Source of the DNA: Spirosoma terrae
Lineage (GTDB): Bacteria; Bacteroidota; Bacteroidia; Cytophagales; Spirosomataceae
DNA length: 64,000 nt
Direction of reading: 5' to 3'
Assembly: GCF_010435915.1 (NCBI RefSeq)
Contig: NZ_JAAFZH010000012.1
Coordinates: 1-64,000 of the forward strand
Numbering within the stretch: position 1 is the first letter of the stretch; every line of letters begins with the position of its first letter. The notes under the pieces are model-generated. The model saw nothing but the letters and a program-made list of their open reading frames with translations. It was not told where the DNA came from and did no database searches. The translations under genes were made by a program, and so were the position numbers. Shown here piece after piece: positions 1 through 8,958 of this stretch.

Positions 1-1
1 G

Positions 2-1699
2 TATACCCACGCCAAGTCGTTGTACGGGAGCGAGGTAAATGGCCGCTTTCACTTCAATGAAAGCACCGTAAATAACAATGGCGTCGTAACAACCATATCC
101 GCGCTGGACAATTTTAACAACCTGCAGCCATACCGATTTTATCGGGAAGTGCCACTCGTAGCGGATCCAACCGTATATGGTAACATTGTCAATCTGGGCG
201 CGTACGGGCAGTTGACTACACACCTACGGCCAGATCTGGAAATGACCGCCGGGTTGCGTTTCGACTATGCCATTTATCCGAAAGCTCAGTTTAACCAGGT
301 GGTGTTCGATGAACTGAAATTACGTACCGATAACCAGATTAAAACGTTTATTCCTCAGCCGCGTATTCAGTTCAACTGGGACGTAAACAATGAACACCGC
401 ACCTTTATCCGTTGGGGAGCTGGAGTCTTTGCCTCAGACATCAACAACTACATGCTGATTAACAACCTGACCTTCGATGGCAAGCATTTTGCTACCGTCG
501 ACGTACGGGGAGCCAACGTACCGACGCCCGATTTTGCGGCCTATCGGCAAAACGCATCCAGTATTCCAACACTAGCCCAGTTCCAGGTGCCAACGATCAA
601 CATGACTGGCCCAGACGCTAAGATACCGGTCCTCTACAAAGCCAACGTATCGTACTCGCGCTTCCTGACCGACAAGTTGAAAGTAGGTATTTCGGGTTAT
701 ATGTCATTGGGACGTAACAATTACATGTACGTCGACCGCAACATGGTGTCTGAACCCTTCTTCCGACTGGCCAATGAGGCCAACCGGGGGGTATATGTAC
801 CACTGGCAACTATGCCAACAAGTGGCGTAGGTGACTGGCAACTGGGCCGTATCAGCAATCGGCTGGGGCGGGTCCTGGAACTGACTAGTGAAGGGCGGGT
901 CAATCAGTTTGCTGCCGTCGTTGACGCTACGTGGCAGTATTTCCGTGACGGCGAGATTACAGCCAGCTACACCTGGAACGATACCCGCGATAATGTGACC
1001 TACAATGGTAACGTAGCCAACACTGCTACGCTGGTGCTACCGGTGAAAGATGATCCACGCAACCTGAGTAACATGACGTATTCCGATAATCATTTCCGCA
1101 ACAAAGTGGTCATATACGGTACGGCACCGTCATTCTACGGCATCACACTAGGATTCCGGTATACGGGCATTGGTGGTACACGTTATTCGCTACTGTCAGG
1201 GGCCAATACCAACGGCGACTTTGTAGCGACAAACGACCTGGCTTTTGTTTTCGATCGAAATAGCCCGGAAGTACCTGCTACTATACGGACGGGTCTGCAA
1301 ACGCTGCTCGATAATCCGGATGCTAGCCAGAGCCTGAAAAACTACATCAACGCATATTCAGGACGGATTGCCGAGCGGAATGGCGGTATCAATGGTTTCT
1401 ATGGTGTGCTTGACATACGGGCCCTGAAGCGGTTCCGGTTTGGTAAAACATACGCCCTGGAAATCTCGGCCGACGTATTCAACTTCGCTAACCTGCTGAA
1501 CCGCAATCGGGGCACCAATCTGTCGCTGGGCACGCAGGCTCTTTATGCACTGGGGGTTCCGGCTACCAGCACCAGCGCGGCCTTACCGGGCTTTACCGCG
1601 TCAGTTCCACAATATAACTACCGGGTTAATAACTCGGGCGCTGTTACGCCTTCAGGTGACCCCTTCCAGGTTCAGCTTGGTGCACGGTTTAGCTTTTAG
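2..1699 (+). CDS. TonB-dependent outer-membrane receptor, C-terminal part (5' truncated by window)
   Basis: The reading frame is open from base 2, so the gene starts left of the window; the first possible start (TTG at 20) is internal. About 566 residues are visible, rich in alternating aromatic/polar strands typical of a TonB-receptor beta barrel, with YALEISADVFNFANLLNRNR near the end, a common form of the last strands in Bacteroidota Oar/SusC-like receptors. It ends in Phe (FQVQLGARFSF), the usual terminal signal for BAM-assembled barrels. The plug and any carboxypeptidase-like N-terminal domain lie outside the window, so the substrate cannot be inferred. No SusD partner follows; the next gene is convergent. 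Confidence 0.85.
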   Translation, partial: YTHAKSLYGSEVNGRFHFNESTVNNNGVVTTISALDNFNNLQPYRFYREVPLVADPTVYGNIVNLGAYGQLTTHLRPDLEMTAGLRFDYAIYPKAQFNQVVFDELKLRTDNQIKTFIPQPRIQFNWDVNNEHRTFIRWGAGVFASDINNYMLINNLTFDGKHFATVDVRGANVPTPDFAAYRQNASSIPTLAQFQVPTINMTGPDAKIPVLYKANVSYSRFLTDKLKVGISGYMSLGRNNYMYVDRNMVSEPFFRLANEANRGVYVPLATMPTSGVGDWQLGRISNRLGRVLELTSEGRVNQFAAVVDATWQYFRDGEITASYTWNDTRDNVTYNGNVANTATLVLPVKDDPRNLSNMTYSDNHFRNKVVIYGTAPSFYGITLGFRYTGIGGTRYSLLSGANTNGDFVATNDLAFVFDRNSPEVPATIRTGLQTLLDNPDASQSLKNYINAYSGRIAERNGGINGFYGVLDIRALKRFRFGKTYALEISADVFNFANLLNRNRGTNLSLGTQALYALGVPATSTSAALPGFTASVPQYNYRVNNSGAVTPSGDPFQVQLGARFSF

Positions 1700-1726
1700 T
1701 CGTCTGGCCGCTACGTAGCAAAACTT

Positions 1727-1774
1727 ACTAACGAAAAGAGGGCTGGTGCATGCACCAGCCCTCTTTTCGTTAGT
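1727..1774. terminator. Bidirectional terminator, perfect 48-bp palindrome
   Basis: Perfect inverted repeat with no unpaired centre: the left arm 1727-1750 is fully complementary to 1751-1774, with GAAAAGAGGGCTGG in one arm and its complement in the other. A-rich and T-rich outer stem ends supply a U-tract on either strand. It lies between the convergent receptor gene and the hybrid kinase gene. Confidence 0.85.
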
Positions 1775-1788
1775 GACTAACAAAGCTA

Positions 1789-3264
1789 TTACTTGGGAAA
1801 ATACAACCGGAACGTAGTGCCTTCGCCAACCTGGCTTTCAACCTCAATCGAGCCTTTATGGCTATTGATAATATTTTGAGTGGCCGTTAAGCCCAGGCCC
1901 ATCCCACCCGATTTACCAGTAAAGAAGGGGTCGAACAATCGTTTGCGGTCCGCTTCGCTAATGCCTCCGCCATTGTCGGTTACTTCAACACAAACACGAT
2001 TATCGTCGGTGCAGAACGTTTTCACGACCAGTATGCCTTTGCCTTCTTCCATAGCTTCGACGGCGTTCACCAGAATATTCAATAAGGCCGTTTTGACCTG
2101 TTCTTTATCCAGCAAAGCGGCACAATCGTCCGTGGAGAAATACGACTCCAGCCGCATCCGCTTCAGCTTAATACGGTCAGCAATCAGCTGGATAGTTGCC
2201 TTCACAACCGTATTGAAATCCTGCCGTTTCCGCTCCAGCTCGCGGGGCTTGGACGAATTAAGCATTTCGGTAATGAGCTGACCAATACGATCGACGTTAC
2301 GTCCGATAATGTCCGTAAACATTGTTATGTATTCATTGTCAACGTCCAGCTCATCCTTAAGCTGCTCCAGTGCCAGACTGAGGTTAGTGAGCGGGTTCCG
2401 AACCTCGTGGGCAATACTACGGGCAATTTTACCCGTCATGCTTAATTTTTCAGCCAGGATCAGATCCTGCTGCGCCCGCTTCTGATCGGTTATATCCCGA
2501 ACAATGCCCTGATACCAGTGCGGTAGCCCTACCCGGTCTTCCACTGCCCAGACAGACACCAGACAGATGCGTTTACGGCCATTCTGACTGATCAGGACTG
2601 TTTCAAAATCTTTAATTTGACCGTATTCGCGCACATTGAAGCGCAGTTCACGCAAGTGATCAAAATCGGCAAATAACCGAGCCGGATTAATCCGCTGCAA
2701 CTCGCTACGGCTATAACCCAGCAGGCGCTCTACGGATGGGTTGGCATCCTGAAAACGCAGCTGCTCGTCGGCCACAAAAATGGCGTCAATGGATCGTTCA
2801 AAAAGAGATCGGTATTTATTTTCCTTTTCGGCTACTTCAGCCAGTACGCTGGACTGTCGGAGAGCATATCGAATGCTACGTCCCAGCAGTTGCGCATCAA
2901 TCCGTCCCTTCACAAGGTAATCGGCAGCGCCAAGCTCAAGGGCTGACTGATCGATTGTTAGATCGTCCTGGCCGGTCAGCAGAATCATGGGCGACTGACA
3001 ACCCAGCCGGAATGCTTCCTGAATCAGGTGAATACCGGTTTGATAGCCCAGGCGGTAATCGACCAGATACACATCGTGTTCATTCTTTTTGACCGCGTCA
3101 AGGGCTTTATCATAACTATCTACCCAATCGAGTTTGATATTAGCATTCTCCCGCGCCGATACCAGCGCTCGGGTAAGCATATAGTCGTCTTCATCATCTT
3201 CGACCAACAGTACGCGAATGTTGCTAGTTTTTTCAGAAACGTCGAGTGCAGGTTCTACTATCAT
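1789..3264 (-). CDS. Hybrid sensor kinase: receiver - PAS - HisKA - HATPase
   Basis: A 491-residue cytoplasmic signalling protein with no membrane segments. An N-terminal receiver (about 17-130) has acidic residues VEDDEDD, phospho-acceptor D69 (VDYRLG) and K119. A PAS domain follows (about 150-262). The HisKA domain has H286 in IAHEVRNP; the HATPase has N400 (LVNAVEAM), DNGGG (430-434) and GGMGLGLT (453-460). A receiver in front of PAS-HisKA suggests that another kinase feeds into it. It precedes a receiver-only gene on the same strand (3352-3792), separated by about 90 bp, which is a plausible partner. The signal is unknown. Confidence 0.9.
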   Translation of the reverse strand: MIVEPALDVSEKTSNIRVLLVEDDEDDYMLTRALVSARENANIKLDWVDSYDKALDAVKKNEHDVYLVDYRLGYQTGIHLIQEAFRLGCQSPMILLTGQDDLTIDQSALELGAADYLVKGRIDAQLLGRSIRYALRQSSVLAEVAEKENKYRSLFERSIDAIFVADEQLRFQDANPSVERLLGYSRSELQRINPARLFADFDHLRELRFNVREYGQIKDFETVLISQNGRKRICLVSVWAVEDRVGLPHWYQGIVRDITDQKRAQQDLILAEKLSMTGKIARSIAHEVRNPLTNLSLALEQLKDELDVDNEYITMFTDIIGRNVDRIGQLITEMLNSSKPRELERKRQDFNTVVKATIQLIADRIKLKRMRLESYFSTDDCAALLDKEQVKTALLNILVNAVEAMEEGKGILVVKTFCTDDNRVCVEVTDNGGGISEADRKRLFDPFFTGKSGGMGLGLTATQNIINSHKGSIEVESQVGEGTTFRLYFPK

Positions 3265-3351
3265 ATTGAGAAGTAACGAGTTAGCATGTATAAATATAAG
3301 TAGGCTTACCAGTCACAATAGTACGGTCTATACGTAATCAGATGGTATCTG

Positions 3352-3792
3352 TCAGGGCAATTTAACGGTATCCATCCAATATGTTTTCAAGGCACCTATT
3401 ATTTCGACTAAACGATTAAAATTAAAGGGTTTTGTTACAAACGAATTCACCCCCAGATTGTAGGTTTTGATAACATCTTCATCGGTCGACGAGGTCGTCA
3501 TCACGATAACCGGTAATCGACGAAGTTTGGGATCATCTTTTATTTCGCTCAAGGCCTGAAAACCATTCTTACGGGGCATGTTCAGATCAAGAATAAGCAA
3601 ATTTGGCCAGGGCGCATTTTGCTCATTATAACGACCTTCCTGGCGCAGATATTCCATCAATTGCTCGCCATTTTCAACGAATTCTATTGACTGAGTATAT
3701 CCATTCTGTCGCATAGCCTGCTCAAGAAACATTCGGTCGTCGGCATCATCATCGGCAATAAGAACGGTCATTGCGGTAATCTTACGTTGCAT
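3352..3792 (-). CDS. Receiver-only response regulator (Rcp1/CheY-like)
   Basis: A single receiver domain of 146 residues with no output domain. It shows the acidic cluster IADDDADD, phospho-acceptor D69 (LILDLNMP), TT at 99-100 and K121 (VTKPF). Extended loops such as the GRYNEQNAPWPN insertion before beta-3 are typical of the Rcp1-like receivers used in Bacteroidota phosphorelays. An internal ATG (residue 8, base 3771) would give the more usual MTVLIADDD start. It probably exchanges phosphate with the adjacent hybrid kinase (inference from adjacency). Confidence 0.9.
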   Translation of the reverse strand: MQRKITAMTVLIADDDADDRMFLEQAMRQNGYTQSIEFVENGEQLMEYLRQEGRYNEQNAPWPNLLILDLNMPRKNGFQALSEIKDDPKLRRLPVIVMTTSSTDEDVIKTYNLGVNSFVTKPFNFNRLVEIIGALKTYWMDTVKLP

Positions 3793-4244
3793 AGTTAGAT
3801 AAAGTAGTCGTTACGATCAGGTGCTACCCGCTATACGTATCATTGCATCATCCTGTACGAACGGTGGTATAACTAACTGATGATACAATGATTTTTGTCG
3901 AGGTAGTGTCCAAACTTATAGCTATCAAAAATAAATAAAATTCGCTCAACTATAGAGTTTTACTAGAGAACAAAAAAAGTTGACGGGCATTTAATCATCC
4001 TACCAAGGTCTGTAAAGGCATCATGAACGTTTTATTCCCCATTTTGTGGAACTCAGTCCGCAAAATACGTAAAAGTACACGTATACCATAAACCGTTTGA
4101 TCAAGGCCATAGCCACCTAAAAACTACTGAAAGTCAACCCTATACGTATTCTCATTCATACAGATGGCTGTTCTGGCACGAATATTTGATGGAAAAATGC
4201 AACAGCGATCGATTTATCGACTGTATAATCCAACATTCAACGCT
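3793..4244. other. Intergenic, divergent promoter region
   Basis: About 450 bp between the divergent receiver gene and the barrel-protein gene. AT-rich, with no credible ORF and no TAnnTTTG element that could be placed with confidence. An upstream in-frame ATG at 4164 would extend the barrel protein but would place non-signal-like sequence before its signal peptide. Confidence 0.5.
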
Positions 4245-4889
4245 ATGAAAAACAAGATGAATGCTTTGCTGGCGGCTGCCTTTTTAACAGCTGGTGCTAT
4301 TGTTTCAGGTTCAACCGACACGTTGGCTCAGGGCCGTACCCGAGTGGGTCTAAAAGGTGGTTTAAACGCAAGTTCTCTTTACTACGACAGTCAGGGTGTA
4401 AGCAACAAAAATGAACGGATTGGCTTTCACGCTGGTATTTTTGCCCAGGCTCCACTGGGTGAGTTTTTTGCCATTCAGCCCGAGTTGTTATATACCACAA
4501 AAGGTGCTTCGGCAGATTATAATGTACTGGGTTTTAACGGAAAAAACACCTTTCGTTTGAACTACGCCGAACTACCGGTTCTGGCAACATTTAAGTTAGG
4601 TCAGGCTGTTGAACTACAGGCAGGTCCCTACGTATCGTATTTATTGAACTCTGATGTGAATTCGAACGGGGATTTTGGTACAGGCACGACGGCTATTAAT
4701 CGTGATAATTTCAACAAGATCGATTATGGTCTGGCGGGTGGTCTGAATATTTATTTTGGAAAGGCGTTTGTTGGCGCCCGTTATGCGCAGGGTTTGCAAA
4801 ATATAGCAAACAGCGGAGCAGCTCAGACCATTTTAGGAAATGCTAAGAATGGTGTCGGTCTTCTGTCAGTAGGCTTTAGCTTCAATTAA
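4245..4889 (+). CDS. Outer-membrane beta-barrel protein (porin-family, OMP_b-brl type)
   Basis: Start chosen at 4245 because MKNKMNALLAAAFLTAGAIV forms a clean signal peptide ending near TLAQ-G; the ORF upstream of it (from 4164) looks non-coding. The mature part (about 190 residues) alternates hydrophobic and polar strands (VGLKGGLNASSLYY, FAIQPELLYTTKGAS, LRLNYAEL-like, VELQAGPYVSYLLNSD) and ends VGLLSVGFSFN with terminal Asn after Phe. This is the PorT/OmpX-like eight-strand barrel type very common in Bacteroidota. No specific function is assigned. It is isolated inside a two-component block. Confidence 0.8.
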   Translation: MKNKMNALLAAAFLTAGAIVSGSTDTLAQGRTRVGLKGGLNASSLYYDSQGVSNKNERIGFHAGIFAQAPLGEFFAIQPELLYTTKGASADYNVLGFNGKNTFRLNYAELPVLATFKLGQAVELQAGPYVSYLLNSDVNSNGDFGTGTTAINRDNFNKIDYGLAGGLNIYFGKAFVGARYAQGLQNIANSGAAQTILGNAKNGVGLLSVGFSFN

Positions 4890-4909
4890 TCTACGCTTAA
4901 CTGCTAACT

Positions 4910-4962
4910 GTATACGTAACAGAAAGGGCGCTCCACTGGAGCGCCCTTTCTGTTACGTATAC
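4910..4962. terminator. Bidirectional terminator, 26-bp perfect stem
   Basis: Left arm 4910-4935 and right arm 4937-4962 are perfectly complementary around a single central base; the core is AGAAAGGGCGCTCC and its complement. It separates the convergent barrel gene and the NtrC-type regulator and includes GTATACGTAAC at its outer ends. Confidence 0.85.
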
Positions 4963-4971
4963 GATCATCGT

Positions 4972-6450
4972 TTACAAATGAATGTCGTAAGCCTTTAGTT
5001 TATTATAAAGCGTTTTACGATCAATGTTGAGCACTTCAGCCGCTTTGGTTTTGTTGTATCCTGTTTTTTCAAGAACTTTTAAAATAGCCGCGCGTTCTGC
5101 GTTCTCAGAAACGGATTTAAGGTTAGCCGCCGATTGACTGATGACTGGTATTCCGGGGCGGGCCGGATCAAAATTTACCTGCACTCCTGTTGTATCTTCC
5201 GGCGTCAAATATTGCGGCATAATAATTTCCTGCGGTAATACATCAGCTTCAATATAATCGCCCTGAGTTAACAACACGGAGCGTTTTACTACGTTCTGCA
5301 ATTCGCGCAGATTACCATGCCAGAAATACTCTTTCAGCTTTTCTTTGGCTTCATCATTAAAGCCAATGATATCTTTTTCCAGCTGGACATTAGCTAATTC
5401 CAGAAAATGCTCGGCAAAGATCATGATATCCGCTTTGCGCTCACGGAGGGGAGAGAGATGAATTTCAAACTCAGCAATTCGATGATAAATATCTTCACGG
5501 AACCGGCCCTGACGTACTGCTTCGCGCAAATCCTCATTGGTGGCTACAATAATCCGTACATCAACAGCAATGTCCTGATTAGAGCCGATCCGACGAATTT
5601 TACGTTCCTGCAATACCCGAAGCAACTTAATCTGATTGTCGTAGGAGAGGTTTCCGATTTCGTCCAGAAACAGCGTGCCCCCGTTAGCAAACTCGAAACT
5701 ACCCGCCTTGTCGGCCATAGCGCCGGTAAAGGCACCTTTCACATGTCCAAACAGTTCACTTCCGGCCAGGTCTTTACTCAAAGCACCACAGTCGATAGCC
5801 ACGAAGGGCTTATCTGCCCGTTTACTCTTCAGGTGAATAGCATTAGCGACAAACTCTTTACCCGTACCGGTTTCTCCGGTTATAATAACCGACATATCGG
5901 TTGGCGCAATCAGGTCGATATGCTTCTGCAGTTGCTCGGCTACCCGGCTTTTGCCGAAAATAAATCGTTTGCCATCGGGGGCAATAGCCGTTTTATTAGC
6001 AGTAGATTTAGTGGAAGCGGGTTTAGCTGAAGCAGATCCAGACGTAGCAGATGGTGCCGACGTATCAGACGGCTGGTTCAGCGACTGGCTACGGCGCTCC
6101 AGAGCGCTTTTGATCGTATAGAGAATCTCATCGGGATACAACGGCTTCGTTACATAATCATAAGCCCCGTGTTTTACCGTCTGAACGGCTATACGCACGT
6201 CAGAATAACCAGTAATAATAATGACGGCCGTAGAAGGGTGCAACACCTTTATTCGGCGCAGCATTTCCAGACCGTCAATATCAGGTAATTTGAAATCACA
6301 AATGACTAACTCGACTGGCTCTTTCCGTAACAGTGCAAGGCCTTCCTCACCCCGTTGGACCGACGCCGTTTTATAACCCTGCTTACTCAGGAAACGCTCC
6401 AGAAGCAGGCATATATCATTGTTATCGTCAACGATTAAAATCTTTTCCAT
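4972..6450 (-). CDS. Sigma-54-dependent response regulator, NtrC/AtoC family
   Basis: 492 residues: receiver (1-115, D52 in ICDFKLPD, K102 in VTKP), a low-complexity Ser/Ala/Thr linker (about 125-155), an AAA+ sigma-54 activator domain with Walker A GETGTGKE (192-199) and an intact GAFTGA loop (239-244), and a C-terminal Fis-type helix-turn-helix (NKTKAAEVLNIDRKTLYNKL). GAFTGA predicts direct contact with RNA polymerase carrying RpoN. No dedicated kinase overlaps it; the next gene upstream on the same strand is a receiver-only protein. Its targets are unknown; no -24/-12 element was confidently identified nearby. Confidence 0.95.
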   Translation of the reverse strand: MEKILIVDDNNDICLLLERFLSKQGYKTASVQRGEEGLALLRKEPVELVICDFKLPDIDGLEMLRRIKVLHPSTAVIIITGYSDVRIAVQTVKHGAYDYVTKPLYPDEILYTIKSALERRSQSLNQPSDTSAPSATSGSASAKPASTKSTANKTAIAPDGKRFIFGKSRVAEQLQKHIDLIAPTDMSVIITGETGTGKEFVANAIHLKSKRADKPFVAIDCGALSKDLAGSELFGHVKGAFTGAMADKAGSFEFANGGTLFLDEIGNLSYDNQIKLLRVLQERKIRRIGSNQDIAVDVRIIVATNEDLREAVRQGRFREDIYHRIAEFEIHLSPLRERKADIMIFAEHFLELANVQLEKDIIGFNDEAKEKLKEYFWHGNLRELQNVVKRSVLLTQGDYIEADVLPQEIIMPQYLTPEDTTGVQVNFDPARPGIPVISQSAANLKSVSENAERAAILKVLEKTGYNKTKAAEVLNIDRKTLYNKLKAYDIHL

Positions 6451-6544
6451 GAAGTAGTAGCAGCCGATTCAGGCAAACAATGCCAGCTAGATAACGAAAA
6501 AAGCACGTACTAAGGTACTAGCCGGCTGCATAAACAAAGATACT

Positions 6545-6961
6545 TTAAACCTGAATGGTTTGCAATGCCTGCTCAACCGACCGGCGGGTGAATGGTTTTC
6601 CAACAAAATAATCGGCGCCCTGTTCCGTGGCCCGACGACGTTCGGCCTGCCCATCAAACGCGCTTATCATAATGATCTTAGCCTCTGCCTGATCTTGTTT
6701 AATGAATGGCAAAAGGTCAAAGCCTAATCCATCCGGCAAATTGAGATCCAGGAATACAGCGTCGAACTGTTGGGTATTCAAGCATTGGCGCCCTTCTTCA
6801 ATAAAATGCGCACACGTTGGAATATATCCTAGTTTACGAAGTAGACCCGACAGCAGTAAACATATATCTGCCTCATCATCAACGATTAATACCCGTTTAG
6901 GGGAACTTACTGTATTCATCAGGGCCGGCTTAAATTGCGGTCTAGTGCTAACTCCCATCAT
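6545..6961 (-). CDS. Receiver-only response regulator
   Basis: A stand-alone receiver of up to 138 residues with IVDDEAD, phospho-acceptor D72 (FLDLNLPDG), S100 and K122 (FVGKPF). Start candidates are ATGs at 6961, 6958 and 6919; the last gives MNTVSSPKRVLIVDDE, the usual distance to beta-1, and may be the true start. It lies about 95 bp upstream of the NtrC-type regulator on the same strand, so the two may be co-transcribed and share a phosphorelay (inference). Confidence 0.85.
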   Translation of the reverse strand: MMGVSTRPQFKPALMNTVSSPKRVLIVDDEADICLLLSGLLRKLGYIPTCAHFIEEGRQCLNTQQFDAVFLDLNLPDGLGFDLLPFIKQDQAEAKIIMISAFDGQAERRRATEQGADYFVGKPFTRRSVEQALQTIQV

Positions 6962-7393
6962 TACGCTTCCAACTATTTATCCGCTGTACTATTCAACCAG
7001 GTATCTATAAAATTTTGTGCCGGATAATTATTTTCTGTAAATGACTGGCGTATATATACTTACTAAAACCCAGATAATGCGCATGTTAGCGCCATTAATA
7101 GATAAATTAACCCTACCAGACAGCCCATAAAATGTCCCCAAAACTGAGGAACAGAGCGGGCCTTTTTTCTACGCTATTTCTACAACTGTAGAACTTATTC
7201 CACAATCAATCTATTCTAATCTTCCAAGTGTCTAGGCTAACTGGCCTAATAGAATTTCTATATATAACCTCATTTCCAAGCTACTAAGATTTGTTTTACA
7301 TCTTTTTAGATGTATGTGATCCTTTTGGCATAACTTTTTCTACAAACATTGACGAATACGAGACTATCTGTTCTGATTTACTCAAACGACGTT
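6962..7393. other. Intergenic, AT-rich, divergent promoters
   Basis: No credible gene. It contains a short inverted repeat, TACATCT-TTTT-AGATGTA (7297-7314), about 80 bp before the Lmo0937-like gene, which could be a hairpin or a small operator; nothing shows which. Confidence 0.4.
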
Positions 7394-7555
7394 ATGGGAA
7401 ATTTGCTATACACGATAGCGGTTGTGCTTATCATCATCTGGCTACTGGGCTTCTTAGGATTTAACAGCTTCGGGTTAGGTAATTTGATTCACGCTCTACT
7501 GGTTATCGCCATAATAGTAATTATCCTACGCCTGATACAGGGAAGAGGGGTTTAA
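7394..7555 (+). CDS. Small membrane protein, Lmo0937 family
   Basis: A 53-residue protein starting MGNLLYTIAVVLIIIWLLGF, with a second hydrophobic helix LIHALLVIAIIVIILRLI and a short basic tail (QGRGV). This two-helix layout matches the Lmo0937/DUF5670 family of tiny membrane proteins found widely in Bacteroidota, often near stress genes. The ATG at 7394 is preferred over a TTG at 7349 because the extra 15 residues do not fit the family. The biochemical role is unknown. It is followed by a terminator and then two YtxH-family genes. Confidence 0.8.
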   Translation: MGNLLYTIAVVLIIIWLLGFLGFNSFGLGNLIHALLVIAIIVIILRLIQGRGV

Positions 7556-7974
7556 GGCGAGACATCAAAACAGACCTTTTCTCAATGAGCTCAACATTGA
7601 TAAAGAAATACATAACATACCTAACAAGGTGGTACATTTAGGTTTAGGTGGTTTCATTTTAGGTTAAGTACAAGTTACGGTGGGTACGGAATCCCTGCGT
7701 CAATTTGAGCGCAGGGATTTTTATTGGTAGCTATCTCGCCAGTCATGGGCAACAATGCGCTACGTCAACTATTTTCATTTTTTAGTACCTTTACGATCAA
7801 TTGAGGAACAATTGGGGCCATTTGTGGAAATTCCTCCTCACCTGTACTGACACACCACTACGCTTTACTACCGGTCAACTTACTATCTACCAGCCATTTA
7901 GTATTAATAAAGCGTTCTGGTATAAAATTTTCTAGTAGAACGACGTAATGAATCACACACTAAATCAAGCAATC
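7556..7974. other. Intergenic with terminator, otherwise empty
   Basis: About 420 bp containing the terminator at 7690-7723 and the likely promoter region of the YtxH pair. No credible ORF. Confidence 0.4.
7690..7723 (+). terminator. Rho-independent terminator after Lmo0937-like gene
   Basis: Stem AATCCCTGCG (7690-7699) pairs with CGCAGGGATT (7710-7719), a 10-nt loop, then TTTTA. It is about 135 bp downstream of the small membrane protein gene. Confidence 0.75.
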
Positions 7975-8226
7975 ATGAAATCGTTACCCGGAATATTAGT
8001 AGGATTGGCATTAGGTGCCGTTGTTGGTGTTTTACTGGCTCCTGAGAGTGGAAAGAAAACCCGCAAACGGATTTCATCTGAGACCGATTCGTTCTTTAAG
8101 GATCTCCAGGATCAATTGCAAACTGGACTTGACAGCATCCGCAACCAATACGAAGACTATGTAGACAATGCATCGGCAAAAGCCAAAGACGTTGTCGCCC
8201 AAACGAAGCGAAAAGCTAAGTTTTAA
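7975..8226 (+). CDS. YtxH-domain protein
   Basis: About 83 residues: an N-terminal Gly/Ala-rich membrane helix (GILVGLALGAVVGVLLAPES), the family hallmark APxSGKKTR, then an amphipathic charged helix. The start at 7975 is preferred over 7948 because MKSLPGIL then lies exactly as far from the APxSG motif as the start of the neighbouring paralog. YtxH proteins are general-stress membrane proteins of unknown mechanism. It is 34 bp upstream of a second YtxH gene, probably the same operon. Confidence 0.8.
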   Translation: MKSLPGILVGLALGAVVGVLLAPESGKKTRKRISSETDSFFKDLQDQLQTGLDSIRNQYEDYVDNASAKAKDVVAQTKRKAKF

Positions 8227-8260
8227 TACGAATCACCAATCACCTAAAACGAACAAGACA

Positions 8261-8635
8261 ATGAGAAGCACACGCGATTTTTTAGCAGGTATTATCACAG
8301 GCGTAGTTATTGGCATTCTAACGGCTCCCCGCAGCGGTAAAGAAACCCGTGATAAATTAACGGAAGAAGCCAATAAACGTTCTGGCGACCTGAAAGATCA
8401 GTGGGAAAAAGGCGTTTCGCAGGTGAAAGAAGGCCTCGAGCAAGCGAAATCACAAGTGAATCAGTACGCTGATAAAGCGAAAGAACAATATAGCCAATAT
8501 AAAGATCAGGCTCAGGAAGCTTTTAACAAAAGCAAAGAAAACTTAAAGTCTGATTATAACAGCACGGTTAACAACCTGGCTGATGACGCTAAAGAAGGTG
8601 TCGAAAATGCAAAAGATAGCGTAAAAGTCAGCTAA
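8261..8635 (+). CDS. YtxH-domain protein with LEA-like helical tail
   Basis: 124 residues starting MRSTRDFLAGIITGVVIGIL. The N-terminal membrane helix is followed by APRSGKETRDKL, then a long Lys/Glu/Gln/Ala-rich amphipathic region (about 35-124) with repeated units such as QYADKAKEQYSQYKDQAQEA, similar in composition to LEA/apolipoprotein-like helices. It is paralogous to the gene just upstream. A role in envelope or desiccation stress fits the composition, but that is inference. Confidence 0.8.
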   Translation: MRSTRDFLAGIITGVVIGILTAPRSGKETRDKLTEEANKRSGDLKDQWEKGVSQVKEGLEQAKSQVNQYADKAKEQYSQYKDQAQEAFNKSKENLKSDYNSTVNNLADDAKEGVENAKDSVKVS

Positions 8636-8958
8636 TAAGCCGACTTCGATTACTCAACGTATTTGAAAAGTTCAAATGGGTCGACTAGGTATTTCCTGGT
8701 CGGCCCATTTTGCTATATAATCACATAGCCATCAATACTATATAAGACCTCAGCTAGCCCCACAAAATACAATAATCTCACTATCAATTATTTACACTAA
8801 AATTAATTCATTTTTGACTCACCCACTCGCCGTATAATTACCTAGTAAAATGCTTTAATAGACTTTTAATTTCTGTTTAAGAAGGGTTTAATTCCGCTTA
8901 AGGACATTTACTGACGAAAACGCCATCAATCTATTTTGGCAATCGGTTTATTCGTACG
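8636..8958. other. Intergenic with terminator
   Basis: About 320 bp. It starts with the hairpin at 8673-8711; the rest is AT-rich with no credible ORF and presumably carries the promoter of the TolC-adaptor pair. Confidence 0.4.
8673..8711 (+). terminator. Terminator after the YtxH pair
   Basis: AAATGGGTCGACTAGG pairs with CCTGGTCGGCCCATTT apart from two G-T type pairs, with a 4-6 nt loop and trailing T residues. It follows the second YtxH gene. Confidence 0.6.

Noticed and set aside
5407-6030. 207-codon plus-strand ORF opposite the NtrC-type regulator
   Set aside because: It lies wholly inside a gene with clear AAA+ and receiver motifs on the other strand and shows no domain of its own.
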